64,000 nt of DNA from positions 6,938 through 70,937 of the forward strand of contig JAZUCU010000029.1 in assembly GCA_045639325.1 (NCBI GenBank), in the 5' to 3' direction. A program made the translations under genes and the position numbers. The notes beneath the pieces are model-generated. The model saw only the letters and a program-made list of their open reading frames with translations, ran no database searches and was not told the origin of the DNA. The stretch's first letter is position 1. Each line of letters starts with the position of its first letter. This document shows, piece after piece, positions 9,302-17,482 of the stretch. The DNA comes from RGIG8244 sp045639325. GTDB taxonomy: Bacteria > Verrucomicrobiota > Lentisphaeria > Victivallales > UBA1829.

Positions 9302-10528
9302 ATGAAAAAACTGTTGAGTCTCTGCTTTCTTGCATTTCTTATTTTTAACTGTTCCGGTAATACAGAATCTCAAGCACGGAATTTAACCGCAATTCAGAAT
9401 CGTATTCTGGATGTGATCGAAAAACGTTTTATTTCCCCGGAATGGGTGCTGTATGATTACGCCGGACTCAAGGGCGAAGTTGTCCTGCCCACACCGGAAG
9501 AATGTGAAAAAAATCAGCCCAATGCTCTTGCCTGGAATACGCCGATCGAAAATGGCGGTTTCTTCAACGGACTTCTGCTTGTAGGACTTGTTGATTTGTG
9601 GGAAAAGCAGCCATCCGAAAAAATTGCAAAAATGGCAAGGATCATGTTGAAAGGACTTTATGTTCTTCAGGATAAATCTCCGGTGCCGGGTTGTATCTTG
9701 CGCGGAATCGGGAAAGACGGCTGCTTTTATCCGGCATCCTCCACCGATCAGGTTGTCCCGTGGCTCCTTGGGTTATGGGTGTATTCCAAATCCTCCCTTG
9801 CCACCGATGCCGAGCGGAAAGAATGTCGCAAACGTTGTTATGCTCTTGTGAAAGCATTGCAGAAAAATAATTGGACTATTCCGGGGACAAGAAAAGGTTT
9901 TGACCGCGGCAACTTGATGAAGAGTAGAGCTCCTTACAACAATTGTGCAATTGTGCTTGCCGCAATGGTGCTGGATGAAATGGAGTCGACAAATCGTCAT
10001 CTTTCAGCCGTCATCAAAGAGCGGGAAGCCTCTCTGATTGCCGGATACCCGAAGATTCGTGCGCGTGAATGTTGGTACGCCAGTCATAACTTCTATATCC
10101 TGCGTATGCTTGCAAAACAAGTAAAGGATACTGCCTTGCGTGCAAAATTGTATCATGCTCTGAAAATCACAGCGGCGGCACTTCCTTCCGGAATCAGTAC
10201 ATGGAAAAATTATGTCCCCGGACTCAAATTTTCCCCGGATTGGCATTCTTTGAACCGTGTCTGGTTTGAACAGAAAAACTGCAAAGAAGCGCAGGCTTGC
10301 ACCAATCCGCAATGGTCGATCTGGAATGAAACTTCTCCCGCCGTGATGAATGAACGGAAAAGTATCATGTACGGTTTGAGTTCGGCATGGATCCTTCTGA
10401 TTTCGGAAGATAAGGAAATCATCGATGCAAACAAAGGCGCGATTCTGGAGATGCTGAACGGTATCCCTTATGAAGAATTGTACTACGTCCCGTTCTTTTA
10501 TGCCATCAACGTAATTGCTGAAATTTAA
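9302..10528 (+). CDS. Unknown helical protein, exported paralogue B
   Basis: 408 residues, co-linear with the preceding protein over nearly its whole length and largely identical in long blocks (LYDYAGLKGEVVLPTPEECE, ALAWNTPIENGGFFNG, IPYEELYYVPFFYAINV). The difference is the N-terminus: MKKLLSLCFLAFLIFNCSG, a hydrophobic export signal with Cys-18 in a weak lipobox (IFNC, lacking the usual small residue at -1). It is therefore either a lipoprotein or a secreted form. The intergenic gap is 15 bp, so the pair is one operon and a tandem duplication. Confidence 0.8.
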   Translation: MKKLLSLCFLAFLIFNCSGNTESQARNLTAIQNRILDVIEKRFISPEWVLYDYAGLKGEVVLPTPEECEKNQPNALAWNTPIENGGFFNGLLLVGLVDLWEKQPSEKIAKMARIMLKGLYVLQDKSPVPGCILRGIGKDGCFYPASSTDQVVPWLLGLWVYSKSSLATDAERKECRKRCYALVKALQKNNWTIPGTRKGFDRGNLMKSRAPYNNCAIVLAAMVLDEMESTNRHLSAVIKEREASLIAGYPKIRARECWYASHNFYILRMLAKQVKDTALRAKLYHALKITAAALPSGISTWKNYVPGLKFSPDWHSLNRVWFEQKNCKEAQACTNPQWSIWNETSPAVMNERKSIMYGLSSAWILLISEDKEIIDANKGAILEMLNGIPYEELYYVPFFYAINVIAEI

Positions 10529-10546
10529 TTAAGGAGTTTATATTTT

Positions 10547-11302
10547 ATGAAAATGCTGCTTATCACGGCTTTCGTCATGGGGTTTTCTTCTGTGCTCGGT
10601 GTCGCTGCCGGGTTCCTCCTGAAAAAGATTCCTCATAAATATAACGATGCCATTCTCGGGACGGCTGCCGGGATCATGCTTGCCGCCGCGATTCTCGGTC
10701 TTATCGTGCCGGCTTCCGAATTCAATCTCCCCTATGCGTTCCCCATGACCATTGCCGGGGTGTTTGTCGGGGCGTTCATTGTCAGTATTCTCGATGCCGT
10801 TACGCCGCACCTGCACCGTCTTGCCGGATTGGATCAGGAAAAACATCCGGAGAGTCACGGGACTGGCAAAGTGCTGCTTTTTATTGCCGCAATTGCCCTG
10901 CATAAGATTCCGGAAGGTTTGGCGGCCGGGGTCAGTTTCGGCACGGAAAATGCCGGTGATGTTCTGACCGTTGCAGGCAGTATTTCTCTGCAGAATATTC
11001 CGGAAGCAATGGTAATTGTTGCTCCGCTTTTGACGATCGGCGTCAGTTACCGCAGAACCTTGTTGATTTCTCTGGCGATTGCTGTAATCAGTATGGTATC
11101 TACCGTAATTGGATACGGTATTGTTTCGATTACTTCCGCAATCATGCCCTTTATTCTTGCCACTGCCGGTGGTGCTATGCTTTACGTCGTAGGTGATGAA
11201 ATGATTCCGGAAACTCATGCACATGGCCATGAAAAACTTGCCACATTCTCCCTTGTTGCCGGATTTATGATTACTCTGCTCCTGCAGAAATTTCTGGGGT
11301 AA
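10547..11302 (+). CDS. ZIP family divalent metal transporter
   Basis: 251 residues with about eight hydrophobic segments. Known family: ZIP/ZupT transporters import zinc and other divalent metals through the inner membrane. Seen: the two binuclear-centre helices as HKIPEGLAAGVSFG (TM4) and QNIPEAMVIVAPL (TM5), plus a short His-containing loop (LHRLAGLDQEKHPESHGTG) between TM3 and TM4. AAGGAG is present upstream. It is 18 bp after paralogue B and could be co-transcribed with it. Confidence 0.92.
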   Translation: MKMLLITAFVMGFSSVLGVAAGFLLKKIPHKYNDAILGTAAGIMLAAAILGLIVPASEFNLPYAFPMTIAGVFVGAFIVSILDAVTPHLHRLAGLDQEKHPESHGTGKVLLFIAAIALHKIPEGLAAGVSFGTENAGDVLTVAGSISLQNIPEAMVIVAPLLTIGVSYRRTLLISLAIAVISMVSTVIGYGIVSITSAIMPFILATAGGAMLYVVGDEMIPETHAHGHEKLATFSLVAGFMITLLLQKFLG

Positions 11303-11335
11303 AAAAAAGCCCTGCGCCGTTTGATCGGGCAGGGC
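11301..11335 (-). terminator. Intrinsic terminator of trpB
   Basis: Stem GCCCTGC (11309-11315) with GCAGGGC (11329-11335), 13-nt loop. On the minus strand it is followed by an eight-U run (11308-11301). The plus side lacks a U-run, so it serves trpB, although it overlaps the transporter's stop codon. Confidence 0.8.
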
Positions 11336-11364
11336 GTAAAAATCAATCCTGATTAGTTTTTCAA

Positions 11365-12735
11365 TCAGTCAATTTTGGGAAGACGGGCAAAGCTCTGTTC
11401 CAGTTCTTCTTCCGTCGGGATGTAGTCCGCCATGACGCCGTCGTTATGTTTCTGATAGGCGTACATATCGAAATATCCGGTACCGGTCAGACCGATCACG
11501 ATATTCTTTGCTTCGCCGGTTTCTTTGCACCGCAATGCTTCCTTGATGGCAACACAGATTGCATGACTGCTTTCCGGTGCGGGCAATGTACCTTCGCAAC
11601 GGGCAAAACGTACGGCAGCTTCAAAGACTTCAGTCTGTGTGACAGAGGTCGCTTCCATGTAGCCGTCATGATACAGCTGGGAGAGAATACCGCTCATACC
11701 GTGATAACGCAATCCGCCTGCATGGCTGGAGGAGGGAATGAATTCCGCGCCGAGAGTGTACATCTTCTGGAGCGGGCAGATTTTACCGGTGTCGCAATAG
11801 TCGTATGCGAATTTACCTCTTGTCAAACTGGGGCAGGAGGAGGGTTCGACGGCAATCAGACGATACTGATTTTCGCCGCGGATCATTTCACCCACAAAGG
11901 GAGAGAGCAGACCGCCCAGGTTGGAGCCGCCGCCCGCACAACCGATAATGATATCCGGCTTTACACCGTATTTTTCCAACGCAGTCTTGGTTTCCAGACC
12001 GATGATACTCTGATGCAGCAGAACGTGGGAGAGAACGGAACCGGGCAGATAACGGTTTTCCGGATTCTTCATGACTTCTTCCACAGCTTCGGAAATCGCA
12101 CAGCCCAAACTGCCGCTTGTGCCGGGGAAGGCTTCCAGGATCTTACGTCCGGCTTCGGTCAATGTGGAGGGGGAGGGCGTTACGTTTGCACCGTATGTGC
12201 GCATGACTTCCCGGCGGAAGGGTTTCTGTTCATAAGAAACTTTGACCATGTAAACGTGACATGCCAGTTTGAAATAAGCACTAGCCATGGAGAGAGCAGT
12301 ACCCCACTGACCGGCACCCGTTTCTGTGACAACACCGGTCAACCCCTGCTGTTTTGCATAGAATGCCTGAGCAATAGCGGAGTTGAGTTTATGACTGCCG
12401 GATGTATTGCCGCCTTCGAACTTGTAAAAGATCTTTGCGGGAGTACCCAGTTCTTTTTCCAGAAATTCTGCATGAATGAGAGGAGAGGGACGATACATCT
12501 TGTAGAAGTTGCGGATTTCTTCCGGAATGGGAATGTATGCATCGGTTTCGTTGAGTTCCTGACGTGCGATCTCGTCGCAGAAGACGCCGCGCAGATCTTC
12601 GAACGTGACAGGCTTCATCGTTGCCGGATTCAGCAGCGGAGCCGGTTTTGTTTTCATATCGGCGCGCACGTTGTACCATGCCTTGGGCATTTCATCTTCG
12701 CTCAAGAAAATCTTGTACGGCATTTCTTTGTTCAT
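11365..12735 (-). CDS. trpB: Tryptophan synthase beta chain, TrpB2-like
   Basis: PLP enzyme that joins indole and serine to form tryptophan. 456 residues, longer than TrpB1. Seen: a TrpB2-style N-terminal extension (MPKAWYNVRADM), the PLP lysine in GNTSGSHKLNSA (Lys-116), the phosphate-binding glycine loop CAGGGSNLGG, and GAGQWG near the indole site. No trpA or other trp gene is adjacent. Upstream lie a leader peptide with three Trp codons and tandem terminators, so expression is very likely controlled by tryptophan attenuation. Indole could come from elsewhere or from a distant TrpA. Confidence 0.93.
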   Translation of the reverse strand: MNKEMPYKIFLSEDEMPKAWYNVRADMKTKPAPLLNPATMKPVTFEDLRGVFCDEIARQELNETDAYIPIPEEIRNFYKMYRPSPLIHAEFLEKELGTPAKIFYKFEGGNTSGSHKLNSAIAQAFYAKQQGLTGVVTETGAGQWGTALSMASAYFKLACHVYMVKVSYEQKPFRREVMRTYGANVTPSPSTLTEAGRKILEAFPGTSGSLGCAISEAVEEVMKNPENRYLPGSVLSHVLLHQSIIGLETKTALEKYGVKPDIIIGCAGGGSNLGGLLSPFVGEMIRGENQYRLIAVEPSSCPSLTRGKFAYDYCDTGKICPLQKMYTLGAEFIPSSSHAGGLRYHGMSGILSQLYHDGYMEATSVTQTEVFEAAVRFARCEGTLPAPESSHAICVAIKEALRCKETGEAKNIVIGLTGTGYFDMYAYQKHNDGVMADYIPTEEELEQSFARLPKID

Positions 12736-12779
12736 TTTCAGTTCTCCTTATATTTTATGTTTTATTACTTTTTTACAGT

Positions 12780-12821
12780 TCAAAAGAAAAACCCTGTCCG
12801 TTGACTTGTCGGACAGGGTTT
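12780..12821 (-). terminator. Distal terminator hairpin in the trpB leader
   Basis: A perfect 12-bp stem AAACCCTGTCCG (12789-12800 on plus) with CGGACAGGGTTT (12810-12821), 9-nt loop, followed on the minus strand by a U-rich tract. It lies 54 bp before trpB and downstream of the first attenuator. Its 5' arm contains GTCCGAC (12814-12808), complementary to GTCGGAC (12889-12883) right after the leader peptide, so it too may have an alternative fold. Confidence 0.75.
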
Positions 12822-12829
12822 TGATTTAC

Positions 12830-12891
12830 AAAAAAAGGCGAATCAGTTTTTTCTGACCCGCCGAATATGTATACACAAATACGTCCGACGG
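12830..12891 (-). promoter_or_regulatory. Trp attenuator: antiterminator and proximal terminator
   Basis: Proximal terminator on the minus strand: GGCGGGTCAG (12862-12853), loop of six A, CTGATTCGCC (12846-12837), then seven U (12836-12830). The stem is broken by two mismatches. Competing pairing: CCGTCG (12891-12886) can pair with CGGCGG (12863-12858, one G-U), which takes up the terminator's 5' arm. CCGTCG lies just past the leader stop, where a ribosome at the stop would cover it and one stalled at the Trp codons would leave it free. This is the geometry of classical trp attenuation. Confidence 0.8.
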
Positions 12892-12895
12892 AAAA

Positions 12896-12952
12896 TTACC
12901 GCCAACGCCACCAACCAAAAAATTGTATAATGTTTGTTCTGTAAGTTTTCAT
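12896..12952 (-). CDS. trpL: trp leader peptide
   Basis: An 18-codon frame: MKTYRTNIIQFFGWWRWR then TAA. Trp codons at positions 14, 15 and 17 (three of the last five residues). It lies directly before two tandem intrinsic terminators and trpB, which is its expected place. No strong Shine-Dalgarno is visible; the best promoter guess would put the transcript start only a few bases before the ATG, so translation may be nearly leaderless. Too short for ordinary gene callers. Confidence 0.85.
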   Translation of the reverse strand: MKTYRTNIIQFFGWWRWR

Positions 12953-12962
12953 AATGACAATT

Positions 12963-12990
12963 AATTTACCATCAAAACAACAAAATGCAA
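12963..12990 (-). promoter_or_regulatory. Possible promoter of trpL-trpB
   Basis: Minus strand TTGCAT (12990-12985), 16 bp, TAAATT (12968-12963). The -10 lies 10 bp before the trpL ATG. The match is moderate and the region is A/T-rich, so the position is uncertain. Confidence 0.4.
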
Positions 12991-13017
12991 ATAAAAAAAT
13001 AAAAAAAACGTAAAATT

Positions 13018-13542
13018 TTATTTTTCCGGCAGTTCCGGAGTCGCAAACAAAACGGCGTGGAGAATCAGAAAGATTAAAAGAGAGATTTCTGATACAAGTT
13101 CAATTCTTGTCGCAACTGCAATGAGAAGCAAGAGAATAATGGGAAAAGCAAACTTCCGTTTCCAGTCAACCGCATAAAGACGTTTCCATAACACACTCAA
13201 ATCCAGAAGTACTAAAGATGTTATGACGCCGATATAATATCCTTTCACCGGAATTTCCAGTTGACATTTCCGGCGGATCGTATGGCACAAATAAAAAATC
13301 AGAAACAGGTAAATCAGAGAAATAAAAAATTGAAGCCGGTTCAAGCCGCCTTTGAAATGAAAGAATAAACGGTACGGCGAATAACTGCCCGCAAAGATGG
13401 AATAAATCAGTTGTAAAGTTTTATCTCCCAACGTGATCTGGCGCTCTGTTTCTTTCTTGCCGATAATGTGACATCCGCACATGGGGCAAAGCAATGTCGT
13501 GTCAGTAAGTTCCTGTCCGCAATCCGGGCATTTGACGATCAT
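13018..13542 (-). CDS. Zinc-ribbon membrane protein, DUF805-like
   Basis: 174 residues. Seen: an N-terminal zinc ribbon CPDCGQELTDTTLLCPMCG (residues 5-23), then four to five hydrophobic segments (about 78-97, 105-125, 135-152, 155-170) preceded by GGLNRLQFFISLI, which resembles the DUF805 signature. Role unknown; the ribbon probably faces the cytoplasm. Its start overlaps the rsmI stop by 4 bp (ATGA), so it is translationally coupled as the last gene of that operon. Confidence 0.75.
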   Translation of the reverse strand: MIVKCPDCGQELTDTTLLCPMCGCHIIGKKETERQITLGDKTLQLIYSIFAGSYSPYRLFFHFKGGLNRLQFFISLIYLFLIFYLCHTIRRKCQLEIPVKGYYIGVITSLVLLDLSVLWKRLYAVDWKRKFAFPIILLLLIAVATRIELVSEISLLIFLILHAVLFATPELPEK

Positions 13543-14273
13543 TCTTCTTCGTCTCCATCATCGCCGGAGGAGGATTCATCATCCTTCCGCAGAACCACCA
13601 CACATTCGCCTTTCAAATTCATTCCGGCGAGGCGGTTTACCAGTTCAGCGGCAGTACCGCGCAGAATCTGTTCGTGAACTTTCGTTGCTTCCCGAACGAG
13701 TGCGACACGGGTTTCTGCGCCGATATGTTCCACAATCTCTTTTATCAATTTTTCCACACGGAATGGAGATTCAAAAATCACGCAGGTCTTGTCTTCCTGC
13801 GCAATGCGGTCAAGTGCTGCACCGCGTCTGCCGCTTTTCACCGGGAGAAAACCGTAAAATGCAAAACGGTCGGAGGGCAGGGCGGAACCGGAGACAGAGA
13901 AAGTCAATGCCGATACGCCGGGGATGATACGCGGTTCGATTCCGGCTTCTACTGCGGCACGGATCAGAAGAAATCCGGGGTCGGCAATGCAAGGTGTTCC
14001 GGCATCGCTGACCAGAGCCAGTTTTTCGCCCGCCTGAACGCGACGGATCAGATCCGGCGTCTTGCCATGTTCATTGAAAATATGGTACGATTCCAATTTC
14101 TTTTTGATTTGGAAATGATCCAGAAGAATACGGGTACGGCGTGTATCTTCCGCAAGGATAACATCTGCATCCTTGAGGGTCTGAAGACCACGCAATGTCA
14201 TATCGTCAAGATTACCGATGGGCGTTGCAACAATGGCAAGCCATCCAGCTTCAGAATTTACATTTTCTGTCAT
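13539..14273 (-). CDS. rsmI: 16S rRNA C1402 2'-O-methyltransferase RsmI
   Basis: Methylates the ribose of C1402 in the 16S rRNA decoding centre using SAM. Seen: 244 residues with the tetrapyrrole-methylase-like fold motifs LAIVATPIGNLDDMTLR at the N-terminus, ILAEDTRRTRILLDHF, ALVSDAGTPCIADPG (SAM site) and IIPGVSAL. The C-terminus is acidic (DDESSSGDDGDEEE), unusual but after the fold. It follows a small gene by 9 bp and overlaps the next by 4 bp. Together with rsmG in the neighbouring operon it puts two 16S methyltransferases side by side. Confidence 0.94.
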   Translation of the reverse strand: MTENVNSEAGWLAIVATPIGNLDDMTLRGLQTLKDADVILAEDTRRTRILLDHFQIKKKLESYHIFNEHGKTPDLIRRVQAGEKLALVSDAGTPCIADPGFLLIRAAVEAGIEPRIIPGVSALTFSVSGSALPSDRFAFYGFLPVKSGRRGAALDRIAQEDKTCVIFESPFRVEKLIKEIVEHIGAETRVALVREATKVHEQILRGTAAELVNRLAGMNLKGECVVVLRKDDESSSGDDGDEEE

Positions 14274-14282
14274 AAGTCAATA

Positions 14283-14495
14283 TCAATGAGGGTATTGAAA
14301 GTAAACAGCTTTTTCCTTTTCAAGAAGAAGCCCGACTTGATCTAAGTCGATGGGTGTGTAACCGGTTTCTTCCAGAAAAGCACAGAATTCGAGCCAATCT
14401 CTGTGGTTCCATTCACCGTTATGATTTCTCACAAACTCCTTGAGCAAAGACGTTCTTGCCAGGCGCGCGAGATTCATTTCTGCAATCGTTGCCAT
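14283..14495 (-). CDS. Small protein, unknown
   Basis: 70 residues (MATIAEMNLARLARTSLL...), mostly helical, no signal peptide or metal motif. It is preceded by AGGA about 10 bp upstream and by a good promoter (14588-14615), and lies 9 bp before rsmI, so it looks like the first gene of the rsmI operon. I do not recognise the family; a small helix-bundle or winged-helix protein is possible. Confidence 0.6.
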   Translation of the reverse strand: MATIAEMNLARLARTSLLKEFVRNHNGEWNHRDWLEFCAFLEETGYTPIDLDQVGLLLEKEKAVYFQYPH

Positions 14496-14854
14496 TCGTT
14501 ACATCCTGTAAAAGTTGTTTATTTTGATTGTTATAACAAGAAAACCGGCAGCAGAAATGTTTTCCATTCCCGCTTATTTCGCCTATTAATATAGCACAGT
14601 TTTGATTTTTTGCAACTTGGTATTTAAAAGTTTTTATCTTTTTGATAACTTGCTTAATATAAAATAGTAATATAATAAATTTGTATTTTGTAATGTTTTA
14701 ATATTCTTTACAAGTCTATAAAATTTATGTAGTTATGTTAAAGTATAAAAATCAGAAACTTTTTTGATGGAAAATATTAGTTTTATTGTAACTGCATTGA
14801 AAATAAAATAATAAAAACGAAAAAACAGTTTTCCCCTTTTTTTATCCCCCGGAA
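14496..14854. other. AT-rich intergenic gap between two minus-strand operons
   Basis: The 359 bp between rsmG (end of the tad operon) and the rsmI operon are strongly AT-rich. I see the rsmI-operon promoter at 14588-14615 and no coding frame, tRNA or clear hairpin. The poly-A/T runs near 14820-14845 could help end the rsmG transcript but have no convincing stem. Confidence 0.6.
14588..14615 (-). promoter_or_regulatory. Promoter of the rsmI operon
   Basis: Minus strand TTGCAA (14615-14610), 16 bp, TATATT (14593-14588), about 90 bp before the small gene. The hexamers match those seen at other starts in this window. Confidence 0.6.
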
Positions 14855-15562
14855 TTATTTCCCTTGCTTCAGCTTCAGGTCTTCCAGAACCATGAACATC
14901 CGGCTGCCGGCATCATGAGGCAGGGTGAATTCTTCGGTTGTATAGAATTTCGCCCGCTTTTTGCGCAGGAGTTCCCGTTCCGGTTCCGCCTGGGATTCTG
15001 TACGGTAAATCAACAGGCGGCCTTCTTTGGGGACCAGCAGATTGGTACTTTCTGTAATCAATGTCAGGGCATCCGCAACGGCGCGCGCGGTGACGAAATC
15101 GAATCCCTGATAATAGGGATCTTTCCGTGCCAGTTCGTTGGCTCTGCCGTGGACGGTATGCAGATTCTGCAATCCGCATTTTTCTGCCGCCTGCTGAACG
15201 AAATCGACTTTTTTCCGTGTGGAATCCATGGCGGTGATTTCCAGATCATCCACTGCGGCTGCAAGGATGACGGAGGGGATTCCAGCGCCGCATCCCAGGT
15301 CACACAACGCTCCACCGCCGCAGAGATCGGGTAATTCGCGGAGAATGGATACCGCATCGCAAACGTGCTTTGACCAGAAATCGGAGGGCGGGATGCGTGT
15401 CAGATTCATGGTTTCGTTTGTGGTGTAAAGGAACTTGCCGTAAGTGGTACAGCGTTCCAGAAAAAGGTCGAGGCCTTCCTCTTCGGGGAGGCACTGGCGT
15501 ATAAAATCGAGTTCTTCCGCATCGGGTGCGGGGAAAGCATTGATATCAAATTTTTCTTTCAT
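14855..15562 (-). CDS. rsmG: 16S rRNA G527 N7-methyltransferase RsmG
   Basis: SAM-dependent methyltransferase that modifies G527 (E. coli numbering) of 16S rRNA. 235 residues. Seen: the SAM-binding loop CDLGCGAGIPSVILA, the acidic strand-2 residue in ITAMDSTRKKVDFV, and the family motif DFVTARAVADALTL. It is the last of nine tightly spaced minus-strand genes that start with cpaB; the gap to the preceding gene is 7 bp. Its placement behind pilus-type genes is unusual. Confidence 0.93.
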   Translation of the reverse strand: MKEKFDINAFPAPDAEELDFIRQCLPEEEGLDLFLERCTTYGKFLYTTNETMNLTRIPPSDFWSKHVCDAVSILRELPDLCGGGALCDLGCGAGIPSVILAAAVDDLEITAMDSTRKKVDFVQQAAEKCGLQNLHTVHGRANELARKDPYYQGFDFVTARAVADALTLITESTNLLVPKEGRLLIYRTESQAEPERELLRKKRAKFYTTEEFTLPHDAGSRMFMVLEDLKLKQGK

Positions 15563-15569
15563 GGCAGAT

Positions 15570-16130
15570 TCATTTCATAAATGTAAGAACAAAAACAAGT
15601 AAAGCGGAGAGCCCGGTCAGAATAAAGTACAGCGCAGAAAGGATGCGGATTGCCTTATTTCTGCACAGATACCGGAAGTAATCCCGGAGATAATAGGGTT
15701 TTGCACTGACAAAAATCCCTGCAATTCCCATAATCATCAACAAAGCGGCAAGGATTGCTGTCCACGGGAATAAGTTGGCTCCATGTCCTTCTTTCAGGAA
15801 ATAATGGGCAAGCAGAATCAGGAATCCGGCAAACGCTCTTGCGAAAAGATAATCCAGATACATGACAGCGAGGACGATAGCCACCACCGCCAGGGGGATC
15901 AGAAGCGGCTGCAGGAATGAGCCGGGATCGAGAATCGGGCGCAGATTGGGAATGCACCAGAAAACGACACAGGCACCTAAAACAGCACCGGCTTTCTTTT
16001 CTCTGGGAAGTTTTTCCAGAATCGGCAGAAACCGTTCATTCCGGCAGAAGATAAGAGCGGCACAACCAGCAGTGGTCATCACTGCGGCAAAAATTAAAAG
16101 TGTGGCAGAAAAGAGTGTCATTTCTGTCAA
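15570..16130 (-). CDS. Multi-pass membrane protein, unknown
   Basis: 186 residues with about five to six hydrophobic segments (roughly 5-27, 47-65, 72-92, 95-112, 122-142, 160-184). No recognised domain, catalytic motif or signal sequence. It overlaps the PEGA lipoprotein stop by 4 bp and precedes rsmG by 7 bp, so it belongs to the tad operon and may be an inner-membrane partner of those proteins. Confidence 0.75.
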   Translation of the reverse strand: MTEMTLFSATLLIFAAVMTTAGCAALIFCRNERFLPILEKLPREKKAGAVLGACVVFWCIPNLRPILDPGSFLQPLLIPLAVVAIVLAVMYLDYLFARAFAGFLILLAHYFLKEGHGANLFPWTAILAALLMIMGIAGIFVSAKPYYLRDYFRYLCRNKAIRILSALYFILTGLSALLVFVLTFMK

Positions 16131-17482
16131 TCCTCCGCATCTCTAATCAGTTCAATACTTTCGATATCCGCCTTGGAATATCCGCTGGAAATACCGCGTT
16201 TTGTTTCCAGAATGATGGGATCCTGTTTCAAATCCCTTACGCGCCCGGTCATGCGCCATCCGCGTTTATGTACCAGGATCACGTTGGGAACCCAGAGGGA
16301 CAGGGGCTTGCTGAGGCGTGTGACTTCCTGCTGTGTGATTTTGATTTTCCGTTTCAGGCTGGGCGGAGTGCCGCGTCTGTGTACGATTTCGAGAGTATGA
16401 ATCCCCTGCAGCAGATCATTCACGCGGAAGATCTTTGAATAATTCGGGTTGTTGGGATCCGGTTCTGTCTTACCGATTTTTTTGCCATCGATGTAAACTT
16501 CTGCGCGGGCAGGTTCCGTGATAAATTCAAGGGATCCCATTTTGCTGGAAAGAATAAAATCCATTTTATAAGGATTGCCGGGTTCCAGTGTAACCTGACG
16601 TTCTTCCATGCCGAAATTATCTTTTGTGATCTGAACGGTATATTTTCCGGGCTCTCTTGTCTGGAATGTGTAAGGAGTCAAGCCGTAATCTTTTCCATTG
16701 ACCTTGACCATTGCACCTTCGGGGTTGGATGTGATAACCAGTTGAATCGGCTGCATTTTCAGCAGGGCGTGAACAGATTCCATACCATTGCGTTTCAGCG
16801 TAATATTTTTAATATAAATTTCATATCCGTTTTTTGTGACTTTGATTTCATGATCGCCCTGTTCGATTTTTTCATCAAAAGGAGTCAACCCTTTTTCTTC
16901 TCCGTCAATATAGATTTTTGCATCACGGGGCTCGGAAGTGATTTTCAATGTCCCGGTATTGGCAAGCATTGTGACATGCTTCATAAACGGACGGTCGGAA
17001 TTGACTTCCCAGGAGATTTCCTGCGGGACGGTTCCGGTGTGCTGGAGCCGGACTTTGTGCAATCCGACGGAAAGCCCGGTGAGAAGACAGGGGGTGATAC
17101 CGACGACTTTTCCGTTCTTGAGCACCTGTGCGCCGCGTGGGGTACTGGTGATCATCGCAACGGATGTAATCGGGCGCAATTTTACTTCGGTAATAATATT
17201 TTTACCTGCTTCGACAGTAACCGGTCTCCATTCGGTGTGGAATCCGGGTTTTTCGAATTTAACGACATACATGCCGGTGCGGACCGGGTTGGTTTCCCTG
17301 GGTGTCACGCCGATCATTTTGCCTTGAATGGTAATCTGAGCGCCGGAAGGTTCCGACTGGAATGTCATTTTACCTCTCTTCTGTGATTTGTTCGTGAGAT
17401 TCTTCCCATTTGCGGAGTCACAAGCGGCAGTGAAAAGCGCAACCGACGTAAATAAAAGGAGAAAGCGGATCAACTTTTTCAT
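16127..17482 (-). CDS. PEGA-repeat lipoprotein
   Basis: 451 residues. Seen: a lipoprotein signal (hydrophobic stretch then LFTAAC, Cys-21), followed by about five PEGA-type beta repeats (roughly 38-105, 106-172, 173-243, 246-315, 316-385). Each carries the 'sxPxGAxVxxxGxxxGxTP' core (SEPSGAQITIQGKMIGVTP, STPRGAQVLKNGKVVGITP, SNPEGAMVKVNGKDYGLTP). A basic C-terminal domain follows. Known: PEGA repeats are surface or periplasmic modules and often go with FHA/Ser-Thr kinase systems. Here it follows an FHA-TM protein with a 4-bp overlap. Confidence 0.88.
   Translation of the reverse strand: MKKLIRFLLLFTSVALFTAACDSANGKNLTNKSQKRGKMTFQSEPSGAQITIQGKMIGVTPRETNPVRTGMYVVKFEKPGFHTEWRPVTVEAGKNIITEVKLRPITSVAMITSTPRGAQVLKNGKVVGITPCLLTGLSVGLHKVRLQHTGTVPQEISWEVNSDRPFMKHVTMLANTGTLKITSEPRDAKIYIDGEEKGLTPFDEKIEQGDHEIKVTKNGYEIYIKNITLKRNGMESVHALLKMQPIQLVITSNPEGAMVKVNGKDYGLTPYTFQTREPGKYTVQITKDNFGMEERQVTLEPGNPYKMDFILSSKMGSLEFITEPARAEVYIDGKKIGKTEPDPNNPNYSKIFRVNDLLQGIHTLEIVHRRGTPPSLKRKIKITQQEVTRLSKPLSLWVPNVILVHKRGWRMTGRVRDLKQDPIILETKRGISSGYSKADIESIELIRDAED

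Noticed and set aside
13930..13960. GGTTCGATTCC string resembling a tRNA T-loop
   Set aside because: It lies within the rsmI coding sequence and no cloverleaf can be built around it.
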